A DNA stretch of 64,000 bases from Rhabdaerophilum sp. SD176 (GTDB lineage: Bacteria; Pseudomonadota; Alphaproteobacteria; Rhizobiales; Beijerinckiaceae), in contig NZ_JARJNS010000002.1 of assembly GCF_030143245.1 (NCBI RefSeq), positions 434,001 through 498,000 of the forward strand. Reading direction: 5' to 3'. The position numbers and the translations under genes are program-made. Under the pieces are notes generated by a model. It had not been told where the DNA came from. It ran no database searches and saw only the letters and a list, made by a program, of their open reading frames with translations. Below are positions 54,669 through 64,000 of this stretch, one piece after another. Numbering within the stretch: position 1 is the stretch's first letter; each line of letters opens with the position of its first letter.

Positions 54669-55661
54669 TTACGCCGGCTTGATGCCGAGCGTCTTGATGA
54701 CATCCGCCCAGGTATCGATTTCCCGTTTCAGGTAGGCACCGAAATCATTTGGAGCACGGACATCCAGCGCAAAGCCCAGGGCCGTGATTTTTTCGGCAAC
54801 CGGCGCCGATTTCAGAGCCGCGACGATCGCGCCGGAGAGCATGTCGAGTGCGGGCTTCGGTGTCTTTGCGGGAGCGAAGAAGGCGGCCCAGGATTCCGCA
54901 TCGGCATTGGTGATGCCCTGCTCGCGGAAGGTCGGGATATCCGGAACCTGGCCCGGACGCTTCGCACTGGCAACGCCGATTCCGCGCATCTGGCCAGCCT
55001 GCACCTGCTTGATCACGCTCGGCAGGGTGGAGAGAGAGACATCAATCGTGCCGGCGATGATGTCCTGCACCAGCGGCGGGGCACCGCGATAGGGAACGTG
55101 CTGCATGCTGGTGCCGGTGCGCTTGAGCAGCAATTCCATCGAGAGATGCGAGCCGGAGCCGACGCCGGTGGAGCCGTAATTCAATTTGCCGGGATTGGCC
55201 TTCGCATAGGCAATCAGTTCCGGCAGCGTCTTCACCGGCAAGGCGTTCTTGACGACGAGGGCATGCGGGAATGCGCCCGCGCCGGCCAGGGGCGCGAAAT
55301 CCTTGATCGCGTCATAACCCGGGTCCTTCAGCAGGAACATGTTGTTGCCGTGCGTCTGGTTGTTGCCGAAGATGATGGTGTGGCCATCCGGCTCGGCCGT
55401 GGCGACCGCACGCGTGCCGATCGAGCCCGAGGCGCCGGCCTTGTTCTCGACAATGACCTTCTGCTTCAGCGGCTCCTCGATGGCCTGGCCGACAAGGCGC
55501 GCGATGACATCGGTCGGGCCGCCGGCCGGATAGGGCACCACGAGCGTGATCGTCTTTGACGGGAAGCCGCTTTGGGCCCGGAGGATGCCCGGCATGGCCA
55601 CGATACCGCCGGCCAGGGCGAGAAGATGGCGGCGATTGGGATGGGTAAATCGGGAAGTCAT
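54669..55661 (-). CDS. Tripartite tricarboxylate transporter (Bug-family) substrate-binding protein
   Basis: A 330-residue periplasmic receptor. A signal peptide with a twin-arginine-like NRRHLLALAGG ends at LRAQSGFP. KTITLVVPYPAGGPTDVIAR, VIVENKAGASGSIGTRAVAT and YGSTGVGSGSHLSMELL are typical Bug motifs, which bind carboxylates with conserved water networks. The partner membrane genes tctA and tctB are not adjacent, so it is an orphan receptor. GGAGAGGAACC precedes the ATG. It is divergent from the aminotransferase gene. Confidence 0.9.
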   Translation of the reverse strand: MTSRFTHPNRRHLLALAGGIVAMPGILRAQSGFPSKTITLVVPYPAGGPTDVIARLVGQAIEEPLKQKVIVENKAGASGSIGTRAVATAEPDGHTIIFGNNQTHGNNMFLLKDPGYDAIKDFAPLAGAGAFPHALVVKNALPVKTLPELIAYAKANPGKLNYGSTGVGSGSHLSMELLLKRTGTSMQHVPYRGAPPLVQDIIAGTIDVSLSTLPSVIKQVQAGQMRGIGVASAKRPGQVPDIPTFREQGITNADAESWAAFFAPAKTPKPALDMLSGAIVAALKSAPVAEKITALGFALDVRAPNDFGAYLKREIDTWADVIKTLGIKPA

Positions 55662-55751
55662 GAGCGGTTCCTCTCCTTGTTTCCTGCCCGGGTCGGCGCG
55701 ATGGCCAAAAAAGCACGGAGGGTGCCGTCTTTTTGCCCGGTTTCGGCTTGA

Positions 55752-57068
<1,317 letters not shown>

Positions 57069-57094
57069 GACCGTCCGGCAAGGCGCAGCACACC

Positions 57095-58042
57095 ATGTTG
57101 GTATTGCCGCGCCTTGCCTCGACACGCCTTTTCCTGATCCGCTTCTTCATGCCGGCGCTGCTTGCCGGCCTCTTCGCCCTGCCGCCGGGCATGACCTTCC
57201 CGGGCGACGGCGCCCGGCTCCCGGAGGCCCGGTCCGGCGCTGCACGGGCGCAGGAAAATCCGATGATGGCGACCACCGTCCCGCCGGATGACGAGCCGGA
57301 GCCGCAATCCGATCCGCAGCAGCCTCTCCAGCCCGGCGCAACGCCGCCCGTGCTCGATGTCGATCCCGGCCGGCGCCTGCCGGTGGTGACGGCGCCGCTG
57401 CCGCCGCCGCGGCCCTTCTTCGCGCCTCAGGCCCCGGCCCAGGCGACCGCACCCGCCGCGCCGGCAATCCCTTCCCCCGGGACTCCGGCCCCTCCGGCGC
57501 CTTCAGCAGCCGGTCCTGCACCTCCGGGCACTGCGCCACCTGCCGAGGCGGAGCCCCCGGCCGCGCCGCCGGCGGTTGCCGCGCTGCCGGACGAACCGGA
57601 TATCGAGCTGACGCCCAATATGCGGATCATCTCGCTGCCCATCGTCACGCAGCCCGCGACGACCGAGGAAATCGAGGCCGAGGAGGAGCGCATGCCGGAG
57701 CCGACTCTGGTCGAGAAGCAGACCGATGCGGTGGATATTTCCTGCCTCCAGCCGGACCTGCTGCGCCTCGTGAAACAGGCCGGCGACCATTTCGGCGCCA
57801 CGCCGGTCATCACCTCGGGCCAACGCAGCCGCGGGCGGAGGAATTCCTATCACCGCCGGTGCATGGCGGCCGATTTCTTCGTGCCGGGCGTCGAGCGGGC
57901 GCGGCTGGCCCGCTATCTCCGCAGCCTGCCGGGGGCCGGCGGCGTCGGCACCTATTGCCACACCAAATCGGTGCATATCGATACCGGCGAGCCGCGCAAC
58001 TGGTGGCAATGCGGCTTCCGCACCCGCTTTGCCTTGCGCTGA
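57095..58042 (+). CDS. M15-like/YcbK-type (DUF882-like) peptidase domain protein with proline-rich linker
   Basis: A 315-residue exported protein. An N-terminal signal or anchor (RLFLIRFFMPALLAGLFAL) is followed by ~150 residues of Pro/Ala-rich low complexity (PPPRPFFAPQAPAQATAP). The folded C-terminal domain (~200-315) has LVKQAGDHFGATPVITSGQR, HRRCMAADFFVPGVERARLA and HTKSVHIDTGEPRNWWQC. Those His/Asp/His positions match the zinc site of M15-like peptidases. A peptidoglycan amidase/carboxypeptidase role is inferred. It resembles the extensin-like gene at 41.5 kb in general plan. Confidence 0.82.
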   Translation: MLVLPRLASTRLFLIRFFMPALLAGLFALPPGMTFPGDGARLPEARSGAARAQENPMMATTVPPDDEPEPQSDPQQPLQPGATPPVLDVDPGRRLPVVTAPLPPPRPFFAPQAPAQATAPAAPAIPSPGTPAPPAPSAAGPAPPGTAPPAEAEPPAAPPAVAALPDEPDIELTPNMRIISLPIVTQPATTEEIEAEEERMPEPTLVEKQTDAVDISCLQPDLLRLVKQAGDHFGATPVITSGQRSRGRRNSYHRRCMAADFFVPGVERARLARYLRSLPGAGGVGTYCHTKSVHIDTGEPRNWWQCGFRTRFALR

Positions 58043-58119
58043 GCAGCTGGCGGAAACGGGTGGCAATGCCCGGCATGCCATGCGAGGGTCAGCCAACCTG
58101 ACCTGATTCCGGATTTTCC

Positions 58120-59067
58120 ATGGCCTCGATCGCCCCGCCGGCTGGTGCCTCGCGCCAGACGCCCTCCATGTCGTCCAGCGATTGGGCGTTGCTGGTGCTG
58201 CTTTCCATGCTCTGGGGTGGCTCCTACCTGTTCAATGCCCTTTCCTTGCGCGAGTTGCCGGTCTTCACCGTCGTCGCCTTGCGTGTGCTGTTGGGCGGGC
58301 TGGCGCTGCATCTTGCGCTGAGGGTCATGCGTATCCCTTTCCCGCTCGACCGGGCTTCGCTCAAGGCCTATCTCGGCATGGCGATTCTCAACTGCGCCTT
58401 GCCCTTCTGCCTGATCGTCTTCGGGCAGACCCGCGTGCCGAGCGGGCTCGCCTCGATCCTCAACGCCACGACGCCGATCTTCACCATGGTGCTGGCGCAT
58501 CTCTTCCTGGCCAGCGAGCGGCTCGACCCCAGGCGAGCAGCCGGCGTCATGATCGGCTTTGCCGGTGTCATCGTGCTGTTCTGGGACCGGCTCGGTGCCG
58601 GCGCGGGAGAACTGATCGGCCTCGTTGCCTGCCTCGGCGCGTCGCTTTCCTACGGGTTCTCCAACATTTTCGGGCGGAAGGTGATTGTGCCCGGCGCCCA
58701 TCCCCTGGCCATGGCGGCGGGGCAGCAGACCTTCGCCTTGCTGCCGCTGATGCCGCTGGCCCTCATCGTCGACGCACCGTTCTCGGGGCCCATGCCGAGC
58801 CTGACGGCGATCGGCGCGATCGTCGGGCTGGGCCTGCTCTCGACGGCCGTCGCCTATTCACTGTTCTACCGGATCCTCGGCCGGGCAGGTGCCACCAATG
58901 TCTCGCTTGTGACCCTGCTCATCCCCTGTTCGGCGATCCTGTTCGGCACACTCTTCCTGGGTGAACGGCTGGAAGAGGAGGCCTTTCTCGGGCTCGCCAT
59001 CATCGCCGCCGGGCTGCTGGTGATCGACGGGCGCCTGATCGGTCTTTTCCGGCGCCGGAGGGGCTGA
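58120..59067 (+). CDS. EamA/RhaT-family transporter (DMT superfamily)
   Basis: A 315-residue polytopic protein with ten predicted helices in two EamA repeats of about 135 residues. LVLLSMLWGGSYLFNALSLR starts the first, and GFAGVIVLFWDRLGAGAGEL links them. The end (IAAGLLVIDGRLIGLF) is typical. DMT transporters export or import metabolites such as amino acids; the substrate is unknown. An in-frame ATG at 58168 (MSSSDWALLV) is an alternative start. It lies 78 bp downstream of the M15-like gene. Confidence 0.9.
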   Translation: MASIAPPAGASRQTPSMSSSDWALLVLLSMLWGGSYLFNALSLRELPVFTVVALRVLLGGLALHLALRVMRIPFPLDRASLKAYLGMAILNCALPFCLIVFGQTRVPSGLASILNATTPIFTMVLAHLFLASERLDPRRAAGVMIGFAGVIVLFWDRLGAGAGELIGLVACLGASLSYGFSNIFGRKVIVPGAHPLAMAAGQQTFALLPLMPLALIVDAPFSGPMPSLTAIGAIVGLGLLSTAVAYSLFYRILGRAGATNVSLVTLLIPCSAILFGTLFLGERLEEEAFLGLAIIAAGLLVIDGRLIGLFRRRRG

Positions 59068-59137
59068 AACCGGCTTCCAACCGAAATTGTTGCCGGAGCG
59101 CTTGCCAGAACCACTGGACAAACTACCCTTCGATGGT

Positions 59138-59157
59138 ATGTAGACTTTGGTTTACAT
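59138..59157. promoter_or_regulatory. 20-bp palindrome upstream of fadD
   Basis: ATGTAGAC (59138-59145), TTTG and GTTTACAT (59150-59157) form an 8-bp inverted repeat with one mismatch, 65 bp upstream of the fadD start. It fits the half-site spacing of TetR or GntR-type regulators of fatty acid degradation. No such regulator is encoded next to it. Confidence 0.45.
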
Positions 59158-59221
59158 ATGAACAATCGGCGAGCATACGCCGGATGCGCCTGGTTCCAGG
59201 CATCAAGGGGAGGTCGAAACC

Positions 59222-60904
59222 ATGTCCATGCACGCGATGCCGTCGCGGCCCTGGCTTGCACATTATCCAGCCAATGTCCCGGCCGAGATCGACGTCAACA
59301 GGTTGCCCGATCTCGCAACCCTGATCCGCGACTCGATCACCCGCTTCGGGGATCGGCGCGCCTTCGAGAGCTTCGGCAAGTCGCTGACCTACCGGCAGAT
59401 CGGCGAGGTGGCCGAGGCCGTGGGCGGCTGGCTGCAGGCGCAGGGCTTCCAGAAGGGCGACCGCATCGCCATGATGATGCCGAATGTCATGGCTTATCCG
59501 GCCGCGATGTTCGGGACGCTGCTCGGCGGGTTCACCGTCGTGAACGTCAATCCGCTCTATACCGAGCGGGAACTGATCCACCAGATCAACGATTCCGGCG
59601 CCGAGGCGATCTTCGTCCTCGAGAATTTCGCCCATGTCGTCGCCAGCGCATTGCCGCATACCTCGCTCAAGAAGGTGGTGATCGTCTCGGCCGGCGATCT
59701 GCTCGGCTTCAAGGGCAAGATCGTGTCCTTCGTGGCCAAGTATGTGAAGAAGGTGGTGCCCCCGTATTCGCTGCCGCAGGCGGTCCGCTTCGAGGAGGTC
59801 GTGCGCGTCGGGCGTGGTGCCGGGCTCCGGCCGGTCCAGATCAGCCTCGATGACATCGCCTTCCTGCAATATACCGGCGGCACCACGGGCGTTTCCAAGG
59901 GCGCCACGCTCACGCATCGGAACATTTCCGCCAATGTCGTGCAGGCTGAGATGTGGCTTGGCCCGGCGGTGAATTCCATCCCCGATAACGTGATGGTGAC
60001 GGCATTGCCGCTCTATCACATCTTCGCCCTGACTTGCTGCTGTCTCTACATGATGAAGATCGGTGCGGCCTGCCTGCTGATCGCCAATCCGCGTGACATT
60101 CCCGGCTTCATCGCCACGCTGAAGAAAACCCGCTTCACGCTGATGTCCGGCGTGAACACGCTCTACAACGCGCTGGCGAACCATCCCGATATCCGGACGG
60201 TGGATTTCACCACGCTGAAATTCTGCGTTGCCGGCGGCATGGCCACCCAGAGCGCGGTGGCGAAGAACTGGAAGGCCGTTAGCGGTTGCGCCATCATCGA
60301 GGGCTATGGCCTCTCGGAGACCTCGCCGATCCTCACGGTGAATCGCGTCGATCTCGAGGAATTCTCGGGCACGATCGGGTTCCCGGTTCCCTCGACCGAC
60401 ATGGACCTGCGCGATGCCGAGGGCAAGTCGGTGCCGGTGGGCGAGGCCGGCGAGATCTGCGCCCGCGGCCCGCAGGTGATGCAGGGCTACTGGCAGCGGC
60501 CGGACGAGACCCAGAAGGTCATGACGGCGGACGGCTTCTTCCGGACCGGCGATGTCGGCGTCCAGCTGCCCGACGGCACGTTCAAGATTGTTGACCGGCT
60601 GAAGGACATGATCCTTGTCTCCGGCTTCAACGTCTATCCGAACGAGGTCGAAGAGGTGATCGCCAAGCATCCGGGCGTGCTGGAAGTGGCGGTGATCGGC
60701 GTGCCGGACCCGCAATCGACGGAGGCCGTTGCGGCCTATATCGTCAAAAAGGACCCCGACCTCCAGGCCGAAACCATCCGGGCGCATTGCCGCTCGGAAC
60801 TCACTGCCTACAAGGTGCCGAAGGTCATCCATTTCCGCGACTCCCTGCCGAAGACCAATGTCGGCAAGGTGCTGCGCCGGATGCTGCGCGAGCCATCTGC
60901 ATAA
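59222..60904 (+). CDS. fadD: Long-chain fatty acid--CoA ligase
   Basis: A 560-residue ANL-superfamily enzyme. The P-loop is QYTGGTTGVSKGATLTHRN. IIEGYGLSETSPILTVNR binds AMP. DRLKDMILVSGFNVYPNEVE is the hinge motif, and LPKTNVGKVLRRMLRE holds the catalytic lysine. The length and start PWLAHYPANVPAEIDVNRLP match alphaproteobacterial FadD. It activates fatty acids to acyl-CoA for beta-oxidation or lipid synthesis. GGGGAGG precedes the ATG, and a 20-bp palindrome stands in the promoter region. Confidence 0.94.
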   Translation: MSMHAMPSRPWLAHYPANVPAEIDVNRLPDLATLIRDSITRFGDRRAFESFGKSLTYRQIGEVAEAVGGWLQAQGFQKGDRIAMMMPNVMAYPAAMFGTLLGGFTVVNVNPLYTERELIHQINDSGAEAIFVLENFAHVVASALPHTSLKKVVIVSAGDLLGFKGKIVSFVAKYVKKVVPPYSLPQAVRFEEVVRVGRGAGLRPVQISLDDIAFLQYTGGTTGVSKGATLTHRNISANVVQAEMWLGPAVNSIPDNVMVTALPLYHIFALTCCCLYMMKIGAACLLIANPRDIPGFIATLKKTRFTLMSGVNTLYNALANHPDIRTVDFTTLKFCVAGGMATQSAVAKNWKAVSGCAIIEGYGLSETSPILTVNRVDLEEFSGTIGFPVPSTDMDLRDAEGKSVPVGEAGEICARGPQVMQGYWQRPDETQKVMTADGFFRTGDVGVQLPDGTFKIVDRLKDMILVSGFNVYPNEVEEVIAKHPGVLEVAVIGVPDPQSTEAVAAYIVKKDPDLQAETIRAHCRSELTAYKVPKVIHFRDSLPKTNVGKVLRRMLREPSA

Positions 60905-60992
60905 GGCGCTCCTCCCGGGCACGGTCTCGTGATTATGTCGCGAGGCCGAGCTGCGCTAGATCTTGTGCTGCGCCGAGGTCAGGGAGAGAGCC

Positions 60993-61946
60993 ATGCACAT
61001 TATTCGCCGCCGCAGCTGGGAATTGCCGGAAAGCGCCGTGACCCCGGAGGCGGCCTTCCTGTCGCGACGGGAGAGCCTCGGCCTTGGCGCCGGCCTGATG
61101 GCGATGCTGGCCGCCGGCAAAGCCCGTGCGGCCTCGCAGGCCGAAACGGATGCCCTCCACCCCTATCCGCGCAATGCCGCCTATGATCCGGGCCGGCCGG
61201 TAACGGATGAGAAATTCGCGTCGCAATACAACAATTTTTATGAGTACGGCACCTCGAAGAGCATCGCCGCAGCGGCGCAACAGCTGGTGACGCGGCCGTG
61301 GGATATCCAGATCGATGGCATGGTCGAGAAGCCCGGCCCGGTGGCGATCGACAGCCTGATCATGGCCATGCCGCGCGAGGAGCGGATCTACCGTTTCCGC
61401 TGCGTCGAGGCGTGGTCGATGGTGGTGCCGTGGTCTGGCTTCGGCATGAAGGCGCTGGTGGATTACTGCAAGCCGCTTTCGGGCGCGAAATATGTGCGCA
61501 TGGAAACCTTCTTCGATCCGAAGATGGCACCGGGCCAGCGCGCGCCGTTCTATCCGTGGCCCTATGTCGAGGGTGTCACGATCGAGGAAGCGCGGAACGA
61601 TCTCGCCTTCATGGTGACGGGCGCCTATGGCAAGACTCTCGCCAAGCAATATGGCGCCCCGATCCGGTTGATGCTGCCTTGGAAATACGGGTTCAAGTCG
61701 ATCAAGTCGATCAAGCGTATCACCTTCACCGATCAGCGGCCGAAGGGCCTGTGGGAATCGCTGCAGGCTGCCGAATATGGCTTCTGGGCGAATGTGAACC
61801 CGGAAGTCTCGCATCCACGCTGGAGCCAGGCCAGCGAGAACGTGCTCGGCACGAACAATCGCATCCCGACGCTGCTTTTCAACGGCTATGCCAATGAAGT
61901 GGCCGGGCTCTACAAGGGGCTGGAAAAGGAACGGCTCTGGGCGTGA
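60993..61946 (+). CDS. msrP: Protein-methionine-sulfoxide reductase catalytic subunit
   Basis: A 317-residue molybdopterin enzyme (YedY type). A twin-arginine signal (FLSRRESLGLGAGLMAMLAA) sends it to the periplasm. IYRFRCVEAWSMVVPWSGF holds the molybdenum-ligand cysteine. KYVRMETFFDPKMAPGQRAP and LMLPWKYGFKSIKSIKRITF are family blocks. It repairs oxidised methionines in envelope proteins. Its membrane partner MsrQ (heme-binding) is not next to it, unlike in E. coli. Molybdopterin is supplied by moaDE and others. Direct repeats lie downstream. Confidence 0.94.
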   Translation: MHIIRRRSWELPESAVTPEAAFLSRRESLGLGAGLMAMLAAGKARAASQAETDALHPYPRNAAYDPGRPVTDEKFASQYNNFYEYGTSKSIAAAAQQLVTRPWDIQIDGMVEKPGPVAIDSLIMAMPREERIYRFRCVEAWSMVVPWSGFGMKALVDYCKPLSGAKYVRMETFFDPKMAPGQRAPFYPWPYVEGVTIEEARNDLAFMVTGAYGKTLAKQYGAPIRLMLPWKYGFKSIKSIKRITFTDQRPKGLWESLQAAEYGFWANVNPEVSHPRWSQASENVLGTNNRIPTLLFNGYANEVAGLYKGLEKERLWA

Positions 61947-61988
61947 TGTTTTTCCTGCCTCCCGAAGCTTTGTCGGGCGGCAGAGGAT

Positions 61989-62019
61989 CCTCGCATAAGT
62001 TCGGACGGCCATTCGGCCT
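61989..62019. repeat. 31-bp direct repeat, copy 1
   Basis: CCTCGCATAAGTTCGGACGG then CCATTCGGCCT. It differs from copy 2 at two positions; the last 19 bases are identical. An internal GGCC-ATTC-GGCC could form a small hairpin. It lies in the gap between convergent msrP and the LysR gene. Confidence 0.8.
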
Positions 62020-62064
62020 GGGTTTCTTTCGTTCCGTCCAAGGCATTGCCGGATGGAACAAGAC

Positions 62065-62095
62065 CCTCGCAAAAGCTCGGACGGCCATTCGGCCT
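62065..62095. repeat. 31-bp direct repeat, copy 2
   Basis: CCTCGCAAAAGCTCGGACGG then CCATTCGGCCT, 76 bp from copy 1. The 45-bp spacer holds TTCCGTCC and GGATGGAA, which pair over eight bases with one wobble. Its CCCTCGCAA opening recalls the start of the repeats at 34951 and 37547. Confidence 0.8.
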
Positions 62096-62122
62096 AAATG
62101 GGTTGAGGCTGAAAGCGGACCG

Positions 62123-63013
62123 TCAATAGACCCAGCGCTGGGCCTTGCTGACGAGAAAATCGCGAAAGACCTGTACGCGCGCCACCTGCTTCAGTGCCTC
62201 GGGGAAAACGAGGTAGCAATCGAGATGCGGCATGGTTTCGCCCTGCAGCAATTGCACCAGCGTCGAGGATTGGTCGACCACGTAGTCCGGCAGCACGGCA
62301 ATGCCCGCCCCGCTATTCGCGGCATGCAGCAGGGCCGTGATCGAATTGACAACAAGCGCCGGGATCCGTGGCTCGCGACGCTCGCGTCCGGCGGTGCAAT
62401 GCCAGTTCACATCCTCCAGATAGCCCGGAATGTCCCCGCCAAAGGCCACAAGGCGATGTTCGTCGAGATCGCCGATCACGCGCGGCGCGCCGAAGCGCTT
62501 GAGGTAGTCCGGCGAGGCATAGACATGGAAATGCACCGCGAAGAGCCGGCGACGGATCAGGTCCGCCTGGACGGGGGCCCGCAGGCGCAAGGCGACATCG
62601 GCCTCCCGCATGGCGAGATCGAGCTCGTCATCGGTCAGGATCACCTGCAGCCGGATGTCCGGGTAGAGATCGAGGAATTCGGAAAGGCGCGGCGTCAGCC
62701 AGTTCCCGCCGAGCGCCACATTGGCGGTGACCTTCAGCTCGCCGTTCGGTTTCTCGCGGCTGTCGGACAGGCTGGCGCGGGTCTGGTCCAGCTTGGTGAC
62801 AAGCTCGCGGGCAGTGCGGAACAGCAACTCGCCCTGTTCGGTCAGGACAAGCCCGCGTGCATGGCGATGGAACAGCGGCACATCCAGTTCGGCTTCCAGC
62901 GCCGAGACCTGCCGGCTGACGGCGGATTGGGACAGGCCCAGCACTTCCCCGGCCCGGGTGAGGCTGCCGGCTTCCGCGGCGGCGTAGAATATTCGGACGC
63001 GATCCCAATCCAC
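62123..63013 (-). CDS. LysR family transcriptional regulator
   Basis: A 296-residue LysR protein. The winged helix is VRIFYAAAEAGSLTRAGEVL then GLSQSAVSRQVSALEAELDV. The C-terminal effector domain begins GELKVTANVALGGNWLTPRL. The GTG at 63013 (MDWDRVRIFY) is preferred because GAGGGGA lies upstream and the family starts MDWDR; an in-frame GTG at 63028 adds five residues. It lies directly downstream of trxB on the same strand, the usual trxB-LysR order in Hyphomicrobiales. The inducer is unknown. Confidence 0.9.
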   Translation of the reverse strand: MDWDRVRIFYAAAEAGSLTRAGEVLGLSQSAVSRQVSALEAELDVPLFHRHARGLVLTEQGELLFRTARELVTKLDQTRASLSDSREKPNGELKVTANVALGGNWLTPRLSEFLDLYPDIRLQVILTDDELDLAMREADVALRLRAPVQADLIRRRLFAVHFHVYASPDYLKRFGAPRVIGDLDEHRLVAFGGDIPGYLEDVNWHCTAGRERREPRIPALVVNSITALLHAANSGAGIAVLPDYVVDQSSTLVQLLQGETMPHLDCYLVFPEALKQVARVQVFRDFLVSKAQRWVY

Positions 63014-63143
63014 AGCACTTCCCCTCACGGCCGCGCTTGGTTGGCGGCTCAGTTATGCGCTTTCGGCATAATGGCACAGCCATGCCCTGCGGCAATGCCC
63101 CCGTGGGCGCTTGTCGCAGGTTTCGTGGCGAGGAATCCCGACT

Positions 63144-64000
63144 TTACTCGGCAGCCACCTTCGCCGGGGCATGCGCGGTCAGGTAGCGCTCGGCTTCCAG
63201 CGCGGCCATGCAGCCGAGGCCGGCCGCCGTCACAGCCTGGCGGAACACGTCATCCGCCACGTCGCCGGCCGCAAAGACACCGGGGATGTTGGTCTGCGTC
63301 GTGCCTGGCACCACCTTTAGGTAGCCGTTTTCCTTCATGTCGAGCTGGCCCGCGAAGAGTTCGGAGGCGGGCTGGTGGCCGATCGCAACGAAGAGGCCGT
63401 CGGTCTTCAGTTCGGTGATCGCGCCTGTCTTCACGTTCTTCACGCGCAGATGCGTCACGCCCGGAGGCTGCTGCTGGCCGCAAATTTCCTCGACGGCGGA
63501 ATCCCAGATCACCTCGATCTTGGGATGGGCAAAAAGGCGCTCCTGCAGGATCTTCTCCGCCTTGAAGCTGTCGCGCCGGTGGATGACGCGCACCTTGCTG
63601 GCGAGATTGGCGAGGTAGAGTGCTTCCTCGACCGCCGAATTGCCGCCGCCGACCACCACGACTTCCTTGCCGCGATAGAAGAAGCCGTCGCAGGTCGCGC
63701 AGGCCGAGACGCCGAAGCCCTTGAACTTCTCCTCCGAGGGGATGCCGAGCCACTTCGCCTTGGCGCCGGTGGCGATGATCAGCGTATCGCAGGTGTAGGT
63801 GGCGCCGCCATCCCCCGAGAGGCGGAAGGGGCGCCGCTGCAGATCGACAGACGTGATATAGTCCGCGACCATCTCGGTGCCCACATGCTCGGCCTGGGCG
63901 CGCATCTGCTCCATCAGCCACGGGCCCTGGATCGCCTCAGCGAAGCCCGGATAATTCTCGACATCGGTGGTGATCATCAGCTGGCCCCCCGGCTCAAAGC
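63144..64000 (-). CDS. trxB: Thioredoxin-disulfide reductase (N-terminus beyond window)
   Basis: A flavoprotein whose first ~40 residues lie outside the window; the visible frame runs from the edge ([19 protein letters not shown]) to the stop at 63144, about 285 residues. The redox-active pair is in [16 protein letters not shown] (CxxC). [20 protein letters not shown] and [18 protein letters not shown] are the NADPH-binding block. [20 protein letters not shown] is the FAD-binding end motif. It reduces thioredoxin with NADPH. An internal ATG at 63977 is not the true start. Confidence 0.96.
   Translation of the reverse strand, partial: FEPGGQLMITTDVENYPGFAEAIQGPWLMEQMRAQAEHVGTEMVADYITSVDLQRRPFRLSGDGGATYTCDTLIIATGAKAKWLGIPSEEKFKGFGVSACATCDGFFYRGKEVVVVGGGNSAVEEALYLANLASKVRVIHRRDSFKAEKILQERLFAHPKIEVIWDSAVEEICGQQQPPGVTHLRVKNVKTGAITELKTDGLFVAIGHQPASELFAGQLDMKENGYLKVVPGTTQTNIPGVFAAGDVADDVFRQAVTAAGLGCMAALEAERYLTAHAPAKVAAE

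Overview
The window reads as ordinary core chromosome of a GC-rich alphaproteobacterium, most likely of the order Hyphomicrobiales (Rhizobiales). Pointers are the separate petA-petB-petC cytochrome bc1 genes, a PetP/PetR-like MarR plus OmpR-type regulator pair, the uvrC-pgsA-moaD-moaE cluster, a DUF6111-like gene next to a CoA pyrophosphatase and a CCA transferase, a UvrB with a long N-terminal extension, Omp25-like porin architecture and the trxB-LysR pair. Genes are densely packed on both strands, with many 1-17 bp overlaps. I see no transposase, integrase, phage gene, CRISPR array, rRNA or tRNA.

Layout. 1-3.1 kb (minus): moxR - DUF58 - BatA/DUF4159 operon. 3.3-6.1 kb (plus): DUF1285, NUDIX CoA pyrophosphatase, DUF6111-like, CCA-adding enzyme. 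6.1-7.5 kb (minus): hemF, trmL. 7.8-10.6 kb (plus): petABC with a clear terminator, then apt. 11.2-15.7 kb (minus): MTA/SAH nucleosidase, tandem MaoC protein, a small membrane protein, ychF, pth and rplY. 15.9-21.2 kb: VOC protein, PPOX flavoprotein, prs, a lipoprotein, an exported PAAR-like protein overlapping an M24/DoeA-like gene, and two tandem paralogous small secreted proteins. 21.4-24.8 kb (plus): uvrC, pgsA, moaD, moaE. 24.9-29.9 kb: ilvE divergent from a MarR regulator, a response regulator and a histidine kinase; then csaA and a TetR regulator. 30-37.4 kb: proC, ybjN, ubiK-like, lgt-midA-pgeF, SDR, GT2, outer membrane beta-barrel. 37.7-44.4 kb: GST, rlmJ, RNase T2 with an overlapping secreted partner, aldo/keto reductase, extensin-like lipoprotein, DUF2798, amidase. 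44.4-53 kb: small secreted proteins, uvrB, TPR protein, two tandem chemoreceptors. 53.2-64 kb: SemiSWEET, PQQ-type sugar dehydrogenase, orphan TTT receptor, aspartate aminotransferase, M15-like protein, EamA transporter, fadD, msrP, LysR and a partial trxB.

Linked functions. The bc1 complex (petABC) and its possible MarR/OmpR regulators lie 18 kb apart. UvrB and UvrC are both encoded here. proC, ilvE and an aspartate aminotransferase serve amino-acid metabolism; prs and apt serve nucleotide metabolism; moaDE supplies molybdopterin that MsrP could use.

The most interesting material is in the small structures. A three-hairpin repeat occurs in two copies with pair-preserving changes, both between convergent genes. 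A pair of 31-bp direct repeats lies in another convergent gap. An 866-bp stretch is identical in two tandem chemoreceptor genes. A palindrome is conserved at the same distance upstream of two duplicated secreted-protein genes. A double GTTGCAAC palindrome and several other candidate operators lie in divergent or upstream gaps. An exported PAAR-like protein is encoded with no secretion system in sight. I found no convincing new multi-gene defence, toxin or mobile system.
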